A DNA stretch of 64,000 nt from Streptomyces sp. V1I1. Lineage in GTDB: Bacteria; Actinomycetota; Actinomycetes; Streptomycetales; Streptomycetaceae. The stretch spans positions 2,164,501 to 2,228,500 of the forward strand of contig NZ_JAUSZH010000001.1 of the NCBI RefSeq assembly GCF_030817355.1, written 5' to 3'. Positions 1-10,166 of this stretch are shown here, one piece after another (the stretch's first letter is position 1; every line of letters starts with the position of its first letter). Under the pieces are notes generated by a model that was not told the DNA's origin, ran no database searches, and saw only the letters and a list, made by a program, of their open reading frames with translations. Both the position numbers and the translations under genes were made by a program.

Positions 1-373
1 GGCCGATGCCCCGCCCCTGGTAGCCGGGGTGGACATGGAGTTCGGTGATGACGAAGGAGTCGTCGAGCCAGCTGTCGGTGCCGGTGCGGCGCAGATACGG
101 CTCGACGACGGTGGACCACCAGTGGGTGCGGTCGTTCGGCATGCCGTAGACAAAGCCGACGAGGCGCCCCGACTCCGTCAGCGCGCCCAGCGCACGGGCC
201 CCGGGGTACATGAGATGGCGGTAGACGATATGGCGGCGCACCTCGATCTCGTCCTCGCTGAGCCCGAAGGCGAGGGCCTGCACGGCTAGGGCTTCGTCGA
301 TCCGCGCGGCGAGATTGACGGGCCCGACCACGACGCTGGGAGTGTCGGGTCCGCCGCCTGAGAGTGCTGCCAT
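1..373 (-). CDS. GNAT acetyltransferase, N-terminal part (cut by window edge)
   Basis: The reading frame starts at an ATG at 373 and runs off the left edge, giving about 124 residues. The translation ends in an ITELHVHPGYQGRGIG stretch, which is the classic acetyl-CoA binding motif A (R/QxxGxG/A) of GNAT N-acetyltransferases, preceded by the WLDDSFVITEL beta strand. The substrate cannot be read from sequence. The C-terminal third lies outside the window. The next gene upstream on the same strand, also a GNAT protein, stops 31 bp before this start, so the two may be co-transcribed. Confidence 0.8.
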   Translation of the reverse strand, partial: MAALSGGGPDTPSVVVGPVNLAARIDEALAVQALAFGLSEDEIEVRRHIVYRHLMYPGARALGALTESGRLVGFVYGMPNDRTHWWSTVVEPYLRRTGTDSWLDDSFVITELHVHPGYQGRGIG

Positions 374-403
374 GCGCGAAACCCTACTTGCCGTCGCGCA
401 CGG

Positions 404-1249
404 TCAGAACAGCACGCTCATGAAGGCGCCGACCTCGCGGAAACCGACCCGCCGGTAGGCCGCCCTGGCTGCGGTGTTGTAGTCGTTGACGTAGAGACTG
501 GCGACCGGCGCGACGTCCTCGAGTGCGTAGCGCAGAACGGCCGCCATGCCGGTCTCGGACAGTCCACGGCCGCGGAACTCCGGTGCGACCCAGACGCCTT
601 GGATCTGGCACGCCTGGGTGGTGGCCGCGCCGATCTCGGCCTTGAAGACGACCTGGCCGTCGTCGATGCGGGCGAACGACCGCCCCGCGCCGATGAGTTC
701 GGCCACCCTGGCCTGGTAGAGCAGCCCGCCGTCGCCGGCCATCGGCGAGATGCCGACCTCCTCGGTGAACATCGCCACGCAGGCCGGCATGATCACCTCC
801 ATCTCTTCCTTGTGGATGCGCCGGACGCACGGGTCGGGCTCGATGGTGTCGGGGAGCTGCTCGGTTACCATGAGCGGCTGGTGGGAGCGGACATCCCTGG
901 CCGGGCCCCAGCCCGGCTCGAGCAGACGCCACAGCTGGGTGGTGGACTCGACCGGGCCGACGATCGAGGAACAGCGGCGGCCGGTCCTGCGCGCCCGGTC
1001 GGCGAAGGCGCGCACGGCCTCCGGGGTGGCACAGATGGGGACGAGATTGGCGCCGGAGTAGCAGAGCGAGCGCAGCCGCCCGTCCGCGTACCAGCCCCAC
1101 ATCTCGCCGCCGAGGCGCCAGGGGTCGAGTCCGGCGACCTGGACGCGGGACGTGACGAAGGCGTTCGCTACGGGCTCGCTCTCGAGGATGGCGAGCGCTG
1201 CGCCGAGGTCACTGGGTTCGAGGACCCGGGTGGTGGTCTGCGTCAACAC
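404..1249 (-). CDS. GNAT acetyltransferase with DUF4081-type N-terminus
   Basis: The product has 281 residues. The C-terminal half carries a GNAT fold with GVWVAPEFRGRGLSE (acetyl-CoA pyrophosphate loop) around residue 225 and a closing LYVNDYN / AYRRVGF pair, which is typical of the beta5-alpha5 end of the domain. The N-terminal half resembles the DUF4081 domain often fused to GNAT domains in actinobacteria. The substrate is unknown. The gene lies 166 bp downstream of the ispG stop codon, with hairpin structure between the two, so it probably has its own promoter. It may be read together with the partial acetyltransferase that follows. Confidence 0.85.
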   Translation of the reverse strand: MLTQTTTRVLEPSDLGAALAILESEPVANAFVTSRVQVAGLDPWRLGGEMWGWYADGRLRSLCYSGANLVPICATPEAVRAFADRARRTGRRCSSIVGPVESTTQLWRLLEPGWGPARDVRSHQPLMVTEQLPDTIEPDPCVRRIHKEEMEVIMPACVAMFTEEVGISPMAGDGGLLYQARVAELIGAGRSFARIDDGQVVFKAEIGAATTQACQIQGVWVAPEFRGRGLSETGMAAVLRYALEDVAPVASLYVNDYNTAARAAYRRVGFREVGAFMSVLF

Positions 1250-1324
1250 GAGGGGGCCTCACCATACGGTCTGCTGATCTCCGCACTGTACCTGGCAGGT
1301 CTGCGGGGTGCCGAGCCCAGCGCA

Positions 1325-1402
1325 AGGCCCCGCCACACGCCAGGGGCGTGCACGGGGCCCGTACGCAATCGCCGGCCGGCCCGAGACTTCTGGGCGGGGC
1401 CT
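1325..1402 (-). terminator. Putative structured terminator after ispG
   Basis: A 10-bp perfect inverted repeat (AGGCCCCGCC at 1325-1334, GGCGGGGCCT at 1393-1402) encloses smaller GC-rich hairpins. It begins 13 bp past the ispG stop codon. No T-run follows, as is usual in Streptomyces. The pairing is seen in the sequence; the terminator role is inferred. Confidence 0.45.
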
Positions 1403-1414
1403 GCGGCCGGGACG

Positions 1415-2572
<1,158 letters not shown>

Positions 2573-2682
2573 CTGCTGTGCAACCCCAAGGTGTGGATCG
2601 TGGTCCCGAGATCGGCGGGCTCCAGCCATCGAGATTACGGCACTGAGGTTCGGCCCAGCACATCGCGCCGTCGAATCCACTC

Positions 2683-2730
2683 AAAGGTGAATACAAAGGT
2701 GAATACAAAGGTGAACGCAGAGGTGAACGG
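2683..2730. repeat. Four tandem 12-bp repeats in the rseP-ispG gap
   Basis: The unit AAAGGTGAATAC occurs twice perfectly, then as AAAGGTGAACGC and AGAGGTGAACGG, back to back. On the coding (minus) strand it reads GTATTCACCTTT. The repeats lie 110-160 bp upstream of the ispG start and just downstream of the rseP hairpin. The repeat is seen directly; its function is unknown (operator iterons, or simple slippage). Confidence 0.85.
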
Positions 2731-2754
2731 CCGGACACAAAGGGTGCCCGGCCG
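2728..2754 (-). terminator. Hairpin after rseP
   Basis: CGGCCGG at 2728-2734 pairs with CCGGCCG at 2748-2754 around a 13-nt loop, starting 18 bp after the rseP stop codon. There is no U-tract. It is a probable terminator or partial attenuator between rseP and ispG. Confidence 0.5.
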
Positions 2755-2771
2755 TCGGCACAGCGGTTTGC

Positions 2772-4073
2772 TCAGCTGATCTTGACCGGGTTGACGATGT
2801 CGGCGACCAGCACGAGCAGGGTGAAGCAGATGAAGATCCCCGCCACGACGTAGGCGACCGGCATCAGCTTGGCCACATCGAAGGGACCGGGGTCGGGACG
2901 CCGGAACAGCTTCGCGACATTGCGGCGTACGGACTCCCACAGCGCCCCTGCGATGTGCCCGCCGTCCAGCGGCAGCAGCGGCAGCATGTTGAACAGGAAC
3001 AGCGAGAGGTTGAAGCCCGCGAGCAGCATCAGGAACCACGCGACGATGTTCTGCGTCGGGGCGTCCACGTTCATCAACTCGCCGCTGATTCGGGCCGCAC
3101 CGACCACGCCGACCGGGGAGTCGTCCTTGCGCTCACCGTCGCCGAAGGCCGCGTTCCACAGGTCGGGGATCTTGGACGGCAGCGCGATGACCGACTCGGC
3201 GCCGTTCTGGATCATGTCGCCCATGCGGTCCATGGAGTCGGTGAAGGAGAGCGGGAGGATCTCGGTCTGCGCGGCGAAGCCGAGATAGCCGGCCGGAACG
3301 AATTCGCCGGGGACGGCCTCTCCGTCCGCGTCCTTCTTGACCACCATGTTCTGGGCGAGGGTGGCCTTCAGTACCTGCTCCTTGCCGTCGCGCTCCACGG
3401 TGATGGTGGCCGGGCCGATCGTCTCGCGGATGTGGTTCGACAGCTCGGACCAGTCGGCGACGGGCTCGCCGTTGAAGGCGACGATCTTGTCGCCCTTCTG
3501 CAGGCCGGCGGCCTGGGCGGGCGAGACGGGGTCGCCCTTCTGGCACTTGTCGCGGTTCTCGTTCTGCGAGATGACGCACTTCTGGACGCCTGCCACCTCG
3601 GTGGTCTGGGTCGGGAAGCCGAAGGACATCGCCACACCGAGGAAGATCGCGACGGCGAGGACCAGGTTCATGAACGGTCCCGCGAACATCACGATCACGC
3701 GCTTCCACGGCTTGCGCGTGTAGAAGAGACGGTTCTCGTCGCCGGGCTTCAGCTCCTCGAAGGCCGCCGAGCGGGCGTCCTCGATCATCCCGCGCCAGGG
3801 CGAGGTGGACCGTGCCTCGATCCGGCCGTCCTCCCCCGGCGGGAACATCCCGATCATGCGGATGTAGCCGCCCATGGGGATGGCCTTGATGCCGTACTCC
3901 GTCTCGCCCTTGTGCCGGGACCAGAGGGTCGGGCCGAAGCCGACCATGTACTGGGGCACGCGGATGCCGAAGAGTTTGGCCGTCGAGAGGTGGCCGAGCT
4001 CGTGCCAGGCGATGGAGAACAGCAGTCCCACGGCGAACAGCGCTATGCCGAGGACCGTCAACAGAATCGTCAT
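2772..4073 (-). CDS. rseP: Site-2 intramembrane zinc metalloprotease (RseP family)
   Basis: The product has 433 residues from the ATG at 4073, which overlaps the dxr stop codon as ATGA, so translation is probably coupled. The zinc motif HELGH lies at residues 24-28 within the first membrane segment. A PDZ domain ([20 protein letters not shown]) sits in the middle, and the second catalytic motif [12 protein letters not shown] lies in a late membrane helix. RseP proteases cut membrane-anchored anti-sigma factors or remnant signal peptides within the bilayer. A longer frame extends upstream but lies inside dxr and is not needed. The arrangement dxr-rseP-ispG is common in actinobacteria. Confidence 0.95.
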   Translation of the reverse strand: MTILLTVLGIALFAVGLLFSIAWHELGHLSTAKLFGIRVPQYMVGFGPTLWSRHKGETEYGIKAIPMGGYIRMIGMFPPGEDGRIEARSTSPWRGMIEDARSAAFEELKPGDENRLFYTRKPWKRVIVMFAGPFMNLVLAVAIFLGVAMSFGFPTQTTEVAGVQKCVISQNENRDKCQKGDPVSPAQAAGLQKGDKIVAFNGEPVADWSELSNHIRETIGPATITVERDGKEQVLKATLAQNMVVKKDADGEAVPGEFVPAGYLGFAAQTEILPLSFTDSMDRMGDMIQNGAESVIALPSKIPDLWNAAFGDGERKDDSPVGVVGAARISGELMNVDAPTQNIVAWFLMLLAGFNLSLFLFNMLPLLPLDGGHIAGALWESVRRNVAKLFRRPDPGPFDVAKLMPVAYVVAGIFICFTLLVLVADIVNPVKIS

Positions 4074-5320
4074 GCGCGAGCCTCCGCTGTTGCCTTCACT
4101 GCCAGTTCCCGGGCCCGCGCCCGGGCCCAGGTCTCCGCTTCCAGGACGTCCGCCACCGTGAGCGAGGTTCCCTTGGCGGGCACACCGTGCTCGGCGACGA
4201 CTTCGGTGACCGTATCCATGATTCCGTTGAACGGCAGCCGCCCGGCGAGAAACGCGTCCACGCACTCCTCGTTCGCGGCATTGAACACCGCCGGGGCCGT
4301 CCCGCCCAGCTCCCCCACGTGCCGGGCGAGTCCCACCGAAGGGAAAGCCTCGGTGTCGAGCGGAAAGAACTCCCACGTCGAGGCCTTGGACCAGTCGAAG
4401 GCGGGGGCTGCGTCCGGGACCCGCTCGGGCCAGCCGATACCGAGGGCGATCGGGCCGCGCATGTCCGGCGGGGTGGCCTGAGCGATGGTCGAGCCGTCCG
4501 TGAACTCCACCATGGAGTGGACGTACGACTGGGGGTGGACGACGACCTCGATGCGGTCGAAGGGGATGTCGTAGAGCAGATGCGCCTCGATGACCTCAAG
4601 CCCCTTGTTGACCAGGGTCGCGGAGTTGATCGTGATCACCGGGCCCATCGCCCAGGTCGGGTGCGCGAGGGCGGCCTCGGGGGTGACGTCCGCCAGCTCC
4701 GCCTTCGTACGGCCGCGGAAGGGGCCGCCCGACGCGGTCACGACGAGTTTGCGTACGTCGGCCCTCGTCCCGGCCGCGAGTGCCTGGAAGAGGGCCGCGT
4801 GCTCGGAGTCGACCGGGATGATCTGGCCCGGCTTGGCGAGGGCCTTGACCAGCGGCCCGCCGACGATGAGCGACTCCTTGTTGGCGAGGGCGAGGGTCCG
4901 GCCGGCTTCGAGCGCCGCGAGGGTGGGGGCGAGGCCGATGGAGCCGGTGATGCCGTTGAGCACGGTGTGGCAGGCGGATGCGGCGAGCTGGGCGGCGGCG
5001 TCCGGCCCGGCCAGGATCTCGGGCAGGGGCTCGGTGCCGAACTGCTCCGCGAGCGCCTCGCGCAGTGCGGGCACGACGTCCTCGCGGGCCACCGCGACCG
5101 TGTCGACCCGCAACTGCCGTGCCTGCTCGGCCAGGAGTCCGACGCGGCCGCCGGCGGCGGAGAGCGCGGTGACGCGGAAGCGGTCGGGGTTGCGCAGGAC
5201 CAGGTCGATGGCCTGTGTGCCGATGGACCCGGTGGAACCGAGGACGACGATGTTCCGGCGGCCTTCGGTCGCGTCGAAGACGATATGCGGGTCGGCGAGG
5301 GGGGATGGGCTGTCGCTCAT
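4070..5320 (-). CDS. dxr: 1-deoxy-D-xylulose 5-phosphate reductoisomerase
   Basis: The product has 416 residues. The NADPH-binding Rossmann motif [10 protein letters not shown] lies around residues 25-34. The catalytic region shows [10 protein letters not shown] and TASGGPFRG, and the flexible lid shows HPTWAMGP. Dxr (IspC) is the first committed enzyme of the MEP pathway and makes 2-C-methyl-D-erythritol 4-phosphate. Its stop codon overlaps the rseP start by 4 bp. Upstream is an 81-bp gap to an unrelated lipoprotein gene on the same strand. Confidence 0.96.
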   Translation of the reverse strand: MSDSPSPLADPHIVFDATEGRRNIVVLGSTGSIGTQAIDLVLRNPDRFRVTALSAAGGRVGLLAEQARQLRVDTVAVAREDVVPALREALAEQFGTEPLPEILAGPDAAAQLAASACHTVLNGITGSIGLAPTLAALEAGRTLALANKESLIVGGPLVKALAKPGQIIPVDSEHAALFQALAAGTRADVRKLVVTASGGPFRGRTKAELADVTPEAALAHPTWAMGPVITINSATLVNKGLEVIEAHLLYDIPFDRIEVVVHPQSYVHSMVEFTDGSTIAQATPPDMRGPIALGIGWPERVPDAAPAFDWSKASTWEFFPLDTEAFPSVGLARHVGELGGTAPAVFNAANEECVDAFLAGRLPFNGIMDTVTEVVAEHGVPAKGTSLTVADVLEAETWARARARELAVKATAEARA

Positions 5321-5401
5321 GACCCCATTGTGGCCGCAAGTCCTGTCCGGCCGGACAGTGCGTCCCCGCGTACGCCCCTTTGTGCGCCCCCGTACGCTTC
5401 C

Positions 5402-6151
5402 CTACGCGCCGGACCTACGGCCCGCCTCGAACTTCTCCCACTGCGCCGTCATGACCTCCGCGGGCACCGCACCGATGTCCTTGGTGCCGAGGAAGTCGGC
5501 GCGGAAGGAGAGCGTGGTCGAGCCGGAGCGGACGACGGTGAGGTACTCGTGCAGCTTCAGCTTCCCCTTCACATCGAGGATGGTGAAGCGGTACGCCTTG
5601 GCCTCGTCCCCGAAGGCGGGTGCCTTGGCGGGCTCCACCTTGAGGTATTTCGCCTTCGCGATGGCACGCTCCTCGACGAAGCCGCCCGCGCATTGTGTGC
5701 CGGCCGCGGCGAGGGCCTTCATGACGGCGGCGGCCTCGCCCTTCGCGTACGAGCGCAGCTGTACGGCGACGCTGATTCCGGCCATCTCGTCGGCGACGTC
5801 GACCTCGCGGTTGACCTCGGCGGCGGGGTCGTGCGCGGTGGCGCCCTCGGCGAGGCTGACGAGTGGCTGGCAGACGGCGGGATCCGCGGTGTAGTCCTCG
5901 CCGAGCGGAGCGCCGAGGGTGAACTCCGACGCGGTGTACGGGCCGACCTTCTCGCCGTCGGTGAAGGAGACGGCCTTGAGCTGCGCCTCGGTCAGCGCCT
6001 TGGGGGCGGACGCGGACGGCTTGTCGTCGGCCTCGCCGCCCTTGCCGCCCTTGTCGTCACTGCCGCCGCAGGCGCTGACACCGCCGAGGACGACCGCCAC
6101 AAGCAGGGCGACCGCCCGCCGCCGACCGCACTGATTCCCCGCCCCGAACAT
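5402..6151 (-). CDS. Secreted lipoprotein of unknown function
   Basis: The product has 249 residues. A basic n-region (CGRRR), a hydrophobic core (AVALLVAVVLGG) and a lipobox VSAC with cysteine near residue 28 predict a lipid-anchored exported protein. A Gly/Lys/Asp-rich linker follows, then a globular domain with paired cysteines (PAVCQP, GTQCAGG). I do not recognise a catalytic family. The start ATG sits at the edge of a 10-bp inverted repeat (6151-6204) that could cover its ribosome binding site. The neighbouring dxr is probably transcribed from within or just beyond this gene. Confidence 0.75.
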   Translation of the reverse strand: MFGAGNQCGRRRAVALLVAVVLGGVSACGGSDDKGGKGGEADDKPSASAPKALTEAQLKAVSFTDGEKVGPYTASEFTLGAPLGEDYTADPAVCQPLVSLAEGATAHDPAAEVNREVDVADEMAGISVAVQLRSYAKGEAAAVMKALAAAGTQCAGGFVEERAIAKAKYLKVEPAKAPAFGDEAKAYRFTILDVKGKLKLHEYLTVVRSGSTTLSFRADFLGTKDIGAVPAEVMTAQWEKFEAGRRSGA

Positions 6152-6204
6152 CCCTGCCCCGTTTCCGTGTTGACCGTGATCGAAGGTCGATTGTGGGGCA
6201 GGGA
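6151..6204 (-). other. Long-range hairpin covering the lipoprotein start
   Basis: TCCCTGCCCC at 6151-6160 pairs with GGGGCAGGGA at 6195-6204. On the coding strand the 3' arm GGGGCAGGGA runs directly into the ATG of the lipoprotein, so folding would hide the purine-rich ribosome binding region. It may instead end transcription from the acyl-CoA dehydrogenase gene. Confidence 0.4.
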
Positions 6205-6223
6205 CACCAGTCCGGTCGAGTTC

Positions 6224-8170
6224 TCAGCGGATCGGGCGGTGCACGTTGTCCCGTTCGGCCGGGCCCGGGGTCGCGTCCGCGATCCAGGGGCCCTCGCCGC
6301 TCGGGTCGACGATGCCCTGCTCCAGCCAGGTGTACGTACCGGCCAGGACGCCGTCCACGACCTTGCGGTCGAGGTCGTCGGTGTTGGACCACAGTCGGGT
6401 GAAGAGCTCTTCGACGCGGATGCGGGACTGGCGGCAGAAGACGTCGGCCAGTTGGTACGCCTCGTGGCCGTGCTCCCCGGTGGTGCGCAGCAGTTCCGCG
6501 CGTACGCAGGTCGCGCTCATCGCGAACAGCTCAGCGCCGATGTCGACGATCCGGCCGAGGAAGCCCTGCTTGGTCTCCATCCGGCCCTGCCAGCGGGACA
6601 TCGCGTAGAAGGTGGAGCGGGCGAGTTTGCGGGCGGAGCGCTCGACATAGCGCAGATGCCCGGAGAGGTCCGGAAGCCCGGCCGGGTGGAACTCACCGTA
6701 CGTACGCGGGAGTTGACCCGGTCCCGTGACCAGCTTGGGGAGCCAGCGGGCGTAGAAGGCCGCGGCGTTCGCGCCCGCCTTCGCCTTGGCGGACAGGGGC
6801 TTGTCGGGGTCGATGATGTCGCCGGCCACGGCGAGGTGGGCGTCGACCGCCTCGCGGGCGATCAGCAGATGCATGATCTCGGTCGAGCCCTCGAAGATTC
6901 GGTTGATGCGCATGTCGCGCAGCATCTGCTCGGCGGGAACGGCCCGTTCACCGCGGGCCGCGAGGGAGTCCGCCGTCTCGAAGCCGCGGCCGCCACGGAT
7001 CTGGACCAGCTCGTCGGCCATCAGCCAGCCCATTTCGGAGCCGTAGAGCTTGGCGAGCGCCGCTTCGATGCGGATGTCGTTGCGGTCCTCGTCGGCCATT
7101 TGCGAGGAGAGGTCGACGACCGCTTCGAGGGCGAAAGTGGTCGCGGCGATGAAGGAGATCTTGGCGCCGACGGCCTCGTGCTTCGCGACCGGCTTGCCCC
7201 ACTGCTCCCGGGCAGCCGACCACTCGCGGGCGATCTTCAGGCACCACTTCCCGGAGCCGACGCACATCGCGGGCAGCGAGAGGCGGCCGGTGTTGAGGGT
7301 GGTGAGGGCGATCTTGAGGCCCGCGCCCTCGGGGCCGATGCGGTTCGCGGCGGGGACACGCACCTGGTGGAAGCGGGTGACGCCGTTCTCGAGGCCTCGC
7401 AGACCCATGAACGCGTTGCGGTTCTCGACGGTGACGCCCTCGCTCGCCGCCTCGACTACGAAGGCGGTGATACCGCCCTTGCGGCCCTCCCCCTTGGGGA
7501 CGCGGGCCATGACGACGAGGAGGTCGGCGACGACGCCGTTGGTCGTCCAGAGCTTGACGCCGTCGAGGATGTACGAATCGCCGTCAGGGACGGCTGTGGT
7601 GGCGAGGCGGGCGGGGTCGGAGCCGACGTCCGGCTCGGTGAGCAGGAAGGCGGAGATGTCGGTACGGGCGAGGCGTGGCAGAAACGCATCCTTCTGCTCC
7701 TGCGTGCCGAAGATCTTCAGCGGCTGCGGTACGCCGATCGACTGATGGGCGGAGAGCAGGGCGCCCAGCGCCGGGTTCGCCGAGCCGACCAGGGCCAGCG
7801 CCTTGTTGTAGTACACCTGGGTGAGGCCGAGGCCGCCGTACTTGATGTCGATCTTCATGCCGAGCGCGCCGAGCTCCTTGAGCCCGTTGATCACCTCGTC
7901 GGGGATCCGCGCCTCGCGCTCGATGAGCGCACCGTCGATCTTCGTCTCGCAGAAAACGCGGAGTTTCGTGAGGAATTCCTCGCCCCGCCGGGTGTCCTCA
8001 CCGGCGGGCATCGGATGCGGATGGATCAGATCCAGGCGGAAGCGGCCCAGGAACAGCTCCTTGGCGAAGCTTGGCTTGCGCCAGTCCTGTTCGCGCGCGG
8101 CCTCGGCGACCTGTCGTGCTTCGCGCTCACTGACCTTCGGTGGCTGGGTCTTCTGGAGTGGAGCGGACAT
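6224..8170 (-). CDS. Acyl-CoA dehydrogenase family protein (large form)
   Basis: The product has 648 residues from the ATG at 8170, chosen because AGGTGA lies just upstream; a GTG at 8179 is an alternative. The flavin/acyl-CoA dehydrogenase core is clear: FLLTEPDVGSDPA and LWTTNG (FAD-binding middle domain), MGLRGLENG, and RINRIFEGSTEIMHLLIARE near residue 430 holding the region of the catalytic glutamate. A C-terminal helical extension of about 180 residues makes it longer than the usual 380-400 residues, like very-long-chain and FadE-type enzymes. It would oxidise acyl-CoA esters to enoyl-CoA. It is separated from the upstream aldehyde dehydrogenase by a strong hairpin. Confidence 0.88.
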   Translation of the reverse strand: MSAPLQKTQPPKVSEREARQVAEAAREQDWRKPSFAKELFLGRFRLDLIHPHPMPAGEDTRRGEEFLTKLRVFCETKIDGALIEREARIPDEVINGLKELGALGMKIDIKYGGLGLTQVYYNKALALVGSANPALGALLSAHQSIGVPQPLKIFGTQEQKDAFLPRLARTDISAFLLTEPDVGSDPARLATTAVPDGDSYILDGVKLWTTNGVVADLLVVMARVPKGEGRKGGITAFVVEAASEGVTVENRNAFMGLRGLENGVTRFHQVRVPAANRIGPEGAGLKIALTTLNTGRLSLPAMCVGSGKWCLKIAREWSAAREQWGKPVAKHEAVGAKISFIAATTFALEAVVDLSSQMADEDRNDIRIEAALAKLYGSEMGWLMADELVQIRGGRGFETADSLAARGERAVPAEQMLRDMRINRIFEGSTEIMHLLIAREAVDAHLAVAGDIIDPDKPLSAKAKAGANAAAFYARWLPKLVTGPGQLPRTYGEFHPAGLPDLSGHLRYVERSARKLARSTFYAMSRWQGRMETKQGFLGRIVDIGAELFAMSATCVRAELLRTTGEHGHEAYQLADVFCRQSRIRVEELFTRLWSNTDDLDRKVVDGVLAGTYTWLEQGIVDPSGEGPWIADATPGPAERDNVHRPIR

Positions 8171-8326
8171 GAGGCTCACCTCGCCGCGAGTCGGGGACTT
8201 CCGGGGCTTCGGCCGGAGGCACGGAGGCGCGCCGTACCGACCGGTGCTACTCGTCCGTAGTACCCGATTCCTGCCCTCTCCACCAGTCTCCGTACGGCAC
8301 TGGAGCTACGCACCGGAGCGACGGCA

Positions 8327-8361
8327 ACGGCCGGAGCCCCCGCACAGCGGGCTCCGGCCGT
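8327..8361 (-). terminator. Strong hairpin terminator after aldehyde dehydrogenase
   Basis: ACGGCCGGAGCCC (8327-8339) and GGGCTCCGGCCGT (8349-8361) form a perfect 13-bp stem with a 9-nt loop, 20 bp beyond the aldehyde dehydrogenase stop codon. Confidence 0.8.
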
Positions 8362-8380
8362 CGTCCGTGGCGTACGGGCG

Positions 8381-9826
8381 TTACAGCGCCAGACCGGTGA
8401 GGACCAGCACCCGCTCGTACGTGTAGTCGTCCATCGCAAAGCGCACGCCCTCGCGGCCCACGCCGGACTGCTTGGCGCCGCCGTAGGGCATCTGGTCCGC
8501 GCGGTACGACGGCACATCGCCGATGATCACGCCGCCGACCTCGAGGGCCCGGTGGGCGCGGAAGGCGGTCTGCACGTCATGCGTGAACACCCCTGCCTGC
8601 AGGCCGTACTTGGAGTCGTTGACGGCGGCGAAGGCCTCGGCCTCGCCGTCGACCTTCCTGACCGTGAGGACCGGTCCGAAGACCTCCTCGCAGGCGATGG
8701 TGGAGTCCGCGGGGACGTCGGCGAGGACGGTGGGCGCGTAGGACGCGCCGTCGCGCTTGCCGCCGGCCAGCAGCTTCGCGCCCGCCTGGACCGCCTCGTC
8801 GACCCAGGACTCGACGCGCTTGGCGGCGTCCTCGCTGACCAGCGGGCCGACGTCGGTGGCGGAGTCGGACGGGTCGCCGGTGACCTGGGCCTCGACGGAC
8901 GCGACGATCTTCGGCAGCAGACGGTCGTAGACCGTGGCGTCGGCGATCACACGCTGCACCGAGATACAGGACTGGCCGCCCTGGTAGTTGGAGAAGGTAG
9001 CGATACGGGTCGCCGCCCAGTCCAGATCCTGCTCACTGGCGAAGTCGCCGAGGACTACGGCCGCGCCGTTGCCGCCCAGCTCCAGGGTGCAGTGCTTGCG
9101 CGGCACCGAGTCCATGATCGCGTAACCGACCTTGTCGGAGCCGGTGAAGGAGATCACCGGCAGGCGCTCGTCCTGCACGAGAGCGGGCATCTTGTCGTTC
9201 GGGACCGGGAGCACCGACCAGGAGCCTGCGGGGAGCTCGGTCTCGCCCAGCAGCTCGCCGATGATCAGCCCGGACAGCGGGGTCGCCGGGGCGGGCTTGA
9301 GGATGATCGGCGCGCCGACCGCGATCGCCGGGGCGATCTTGTGGGCGCAGAGGTTCAGCGGGAAGTTGAACGGCGCGATGCCGAGGACGGCGCCCTTGGG
9401 GAAGCGGCGGGTCAGCGCGAGCCGGCCGGCTCCGCCGGCGTCGGTGTCCAGGCGCTGGGCCTCGCCGCCGTTGAAGCGGCGGGCCTCCTCGGCCGCGAAG
9501 CGGAAGACGGAGACGGCGCGGCCGACCTCGCCGCGGGCCCACTTGACCGGCTTGCCGTTCTCGGCGGAGATCAGCTGGGCGATCTCCTCGGTGCGCTCGA
9601 CGAGGCGGCGCGAGACATGGTCGAGGGCAGCGGCGCGTACATGGGCCGGGGTGGCCGCGAACTCGTCCCGCACGGCGTGTGCGGCGGCGACGGCCGCCTC
9701 GACCTGGGCGTCGGTCGGGACGGAGACCTGACCGACGAGACGTCCGTCCCAGGGAGAGGTGACGTCGAAGGTTGCCTCGCCGGTGGCCTGGCGGCCGGCG
9801 AGCCAGAAGGCGTGGGTGGAAGTCAT
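8381..9826 (-). CDS. NAD(P)-dependent aldehyde dehydrogenase (succinate-semialdehyde-type candidate)
   Basis: The product has 481 residues from the ATG at 9826; upstream codons are proline/arginine-rich non-coding sequence. It is a standard aldehyde dehydrogenase with the general base motif LELGGNG and the catalytic cysteine in GGQSCISVQ, plus the cofactor region PFNFPLN. It oxidises an aldehyde to the acid. Its partner upstream is a PucR-type regulator and gabT lies 4.4 kb away, so oxidation of succinate semialdehyde from GABA is a fair guess, but the exact substrate is not shown by the sequence. The gene ends in a strong terminator. Confidence 0.85.
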   Translation of the reverse strand: MTSTHAFWLAGRQATGEATFDVTSPWDGRLVGQVSVPTDAQVEAAVAAAHAVRDEFAATPAHVRAAALDHVSRRLVERTEEIAQLISAENGKPVKWARGEVGRAVSVFRFAAEEARRFNGGEAQRLDTDAGGAGRLALTRRFPKGAVLGIAPFNFPLNLCAHKIAPAIAVGAPIILKPAPATPLSGLIIGELLGETELPAGSWSVLPVPNDKMPALVQDERLPVISFTGSDKVGYAIMDSVPRKHCTLELGGNGAAVVLGDFASEQDLDWAATRIATFSNYQGGQSCISVQRVIADATVYDRLLPKIVASVEAQVTGDPSDSATDVGPLVSEDAAKRVESWVDEAVQAGAKLLAGGKRDGASYAPTVLADVPADSTIACEEVFGPVLTVRKVDGEAEAFAAVNDSKYGLQAGVFTHDVQTAFRAHRALEVGGVIIGDVPSYRADQMPYGGAKQSGVGREGVRFAMDDYTYERVLVLTGLAL

Positions 9827-10166
9827 GTTCGGGTCCCGGCCCTTCCGAAGTAGTGGGGTTGTCTTCGCCCCACGGTAGGACCGTGTGGGCGGATGGTCGT
9901 TTGTCCGGCGTGGAGTGTGGGGGTCTGCGGGCACGCCGAATTGGCGGGGAGGGGTGCTTTTTCCGGGGCGGGCCGGTGTCCCGGGAGCCGGGAGCGAGCT
10001 CGCCCACGAGCTGCGGCGGTCCGCCGGGGGCGGCTTCACCCGCCGGCTGCGGGGTCCGCCGGGACGAGTCCGCCCGTGGGCTGCGGGCGTCCGCCGGTCG
10101 GGCCCGCCCGCTGCGGGCGTCCGCCGGGAGCTGCTTCGCACGCACCAGCGAGGGCCCGCAGCTCGC
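9827..10166. repeat. Gene-free gap with four degenerate GC-rich repeats
   Basis: No gene is supported in these 340 bp. At 10011, 10047, 10081 and 10111 there are four imperfect copies of CTGCGGGCGTCCGCCGG, spaced 30-36 bp. The first copy contains a perfect CGGCGG-T-CCGCCG palindrome. The left part (9827-9990) should hold the promoter of the aldehyde dehydrogenase gene. The right part lies directly behind the pucR-like gene and may act in termination. Open frames crossing it are Pro/Arg/Gly-rich and are rejected as non-coding. Confidence 0.6.

Noticed and set aside
4187..8260. A 1,357-codon open frame on the plus strand
   Set aside because: It is antisense to dxr, the lipoprotein and the acyl-CoA dehydrogenase genes, has the Arg/Gly/Asp/Leu-rich look of high-GC shadow frames, and shows no domain.
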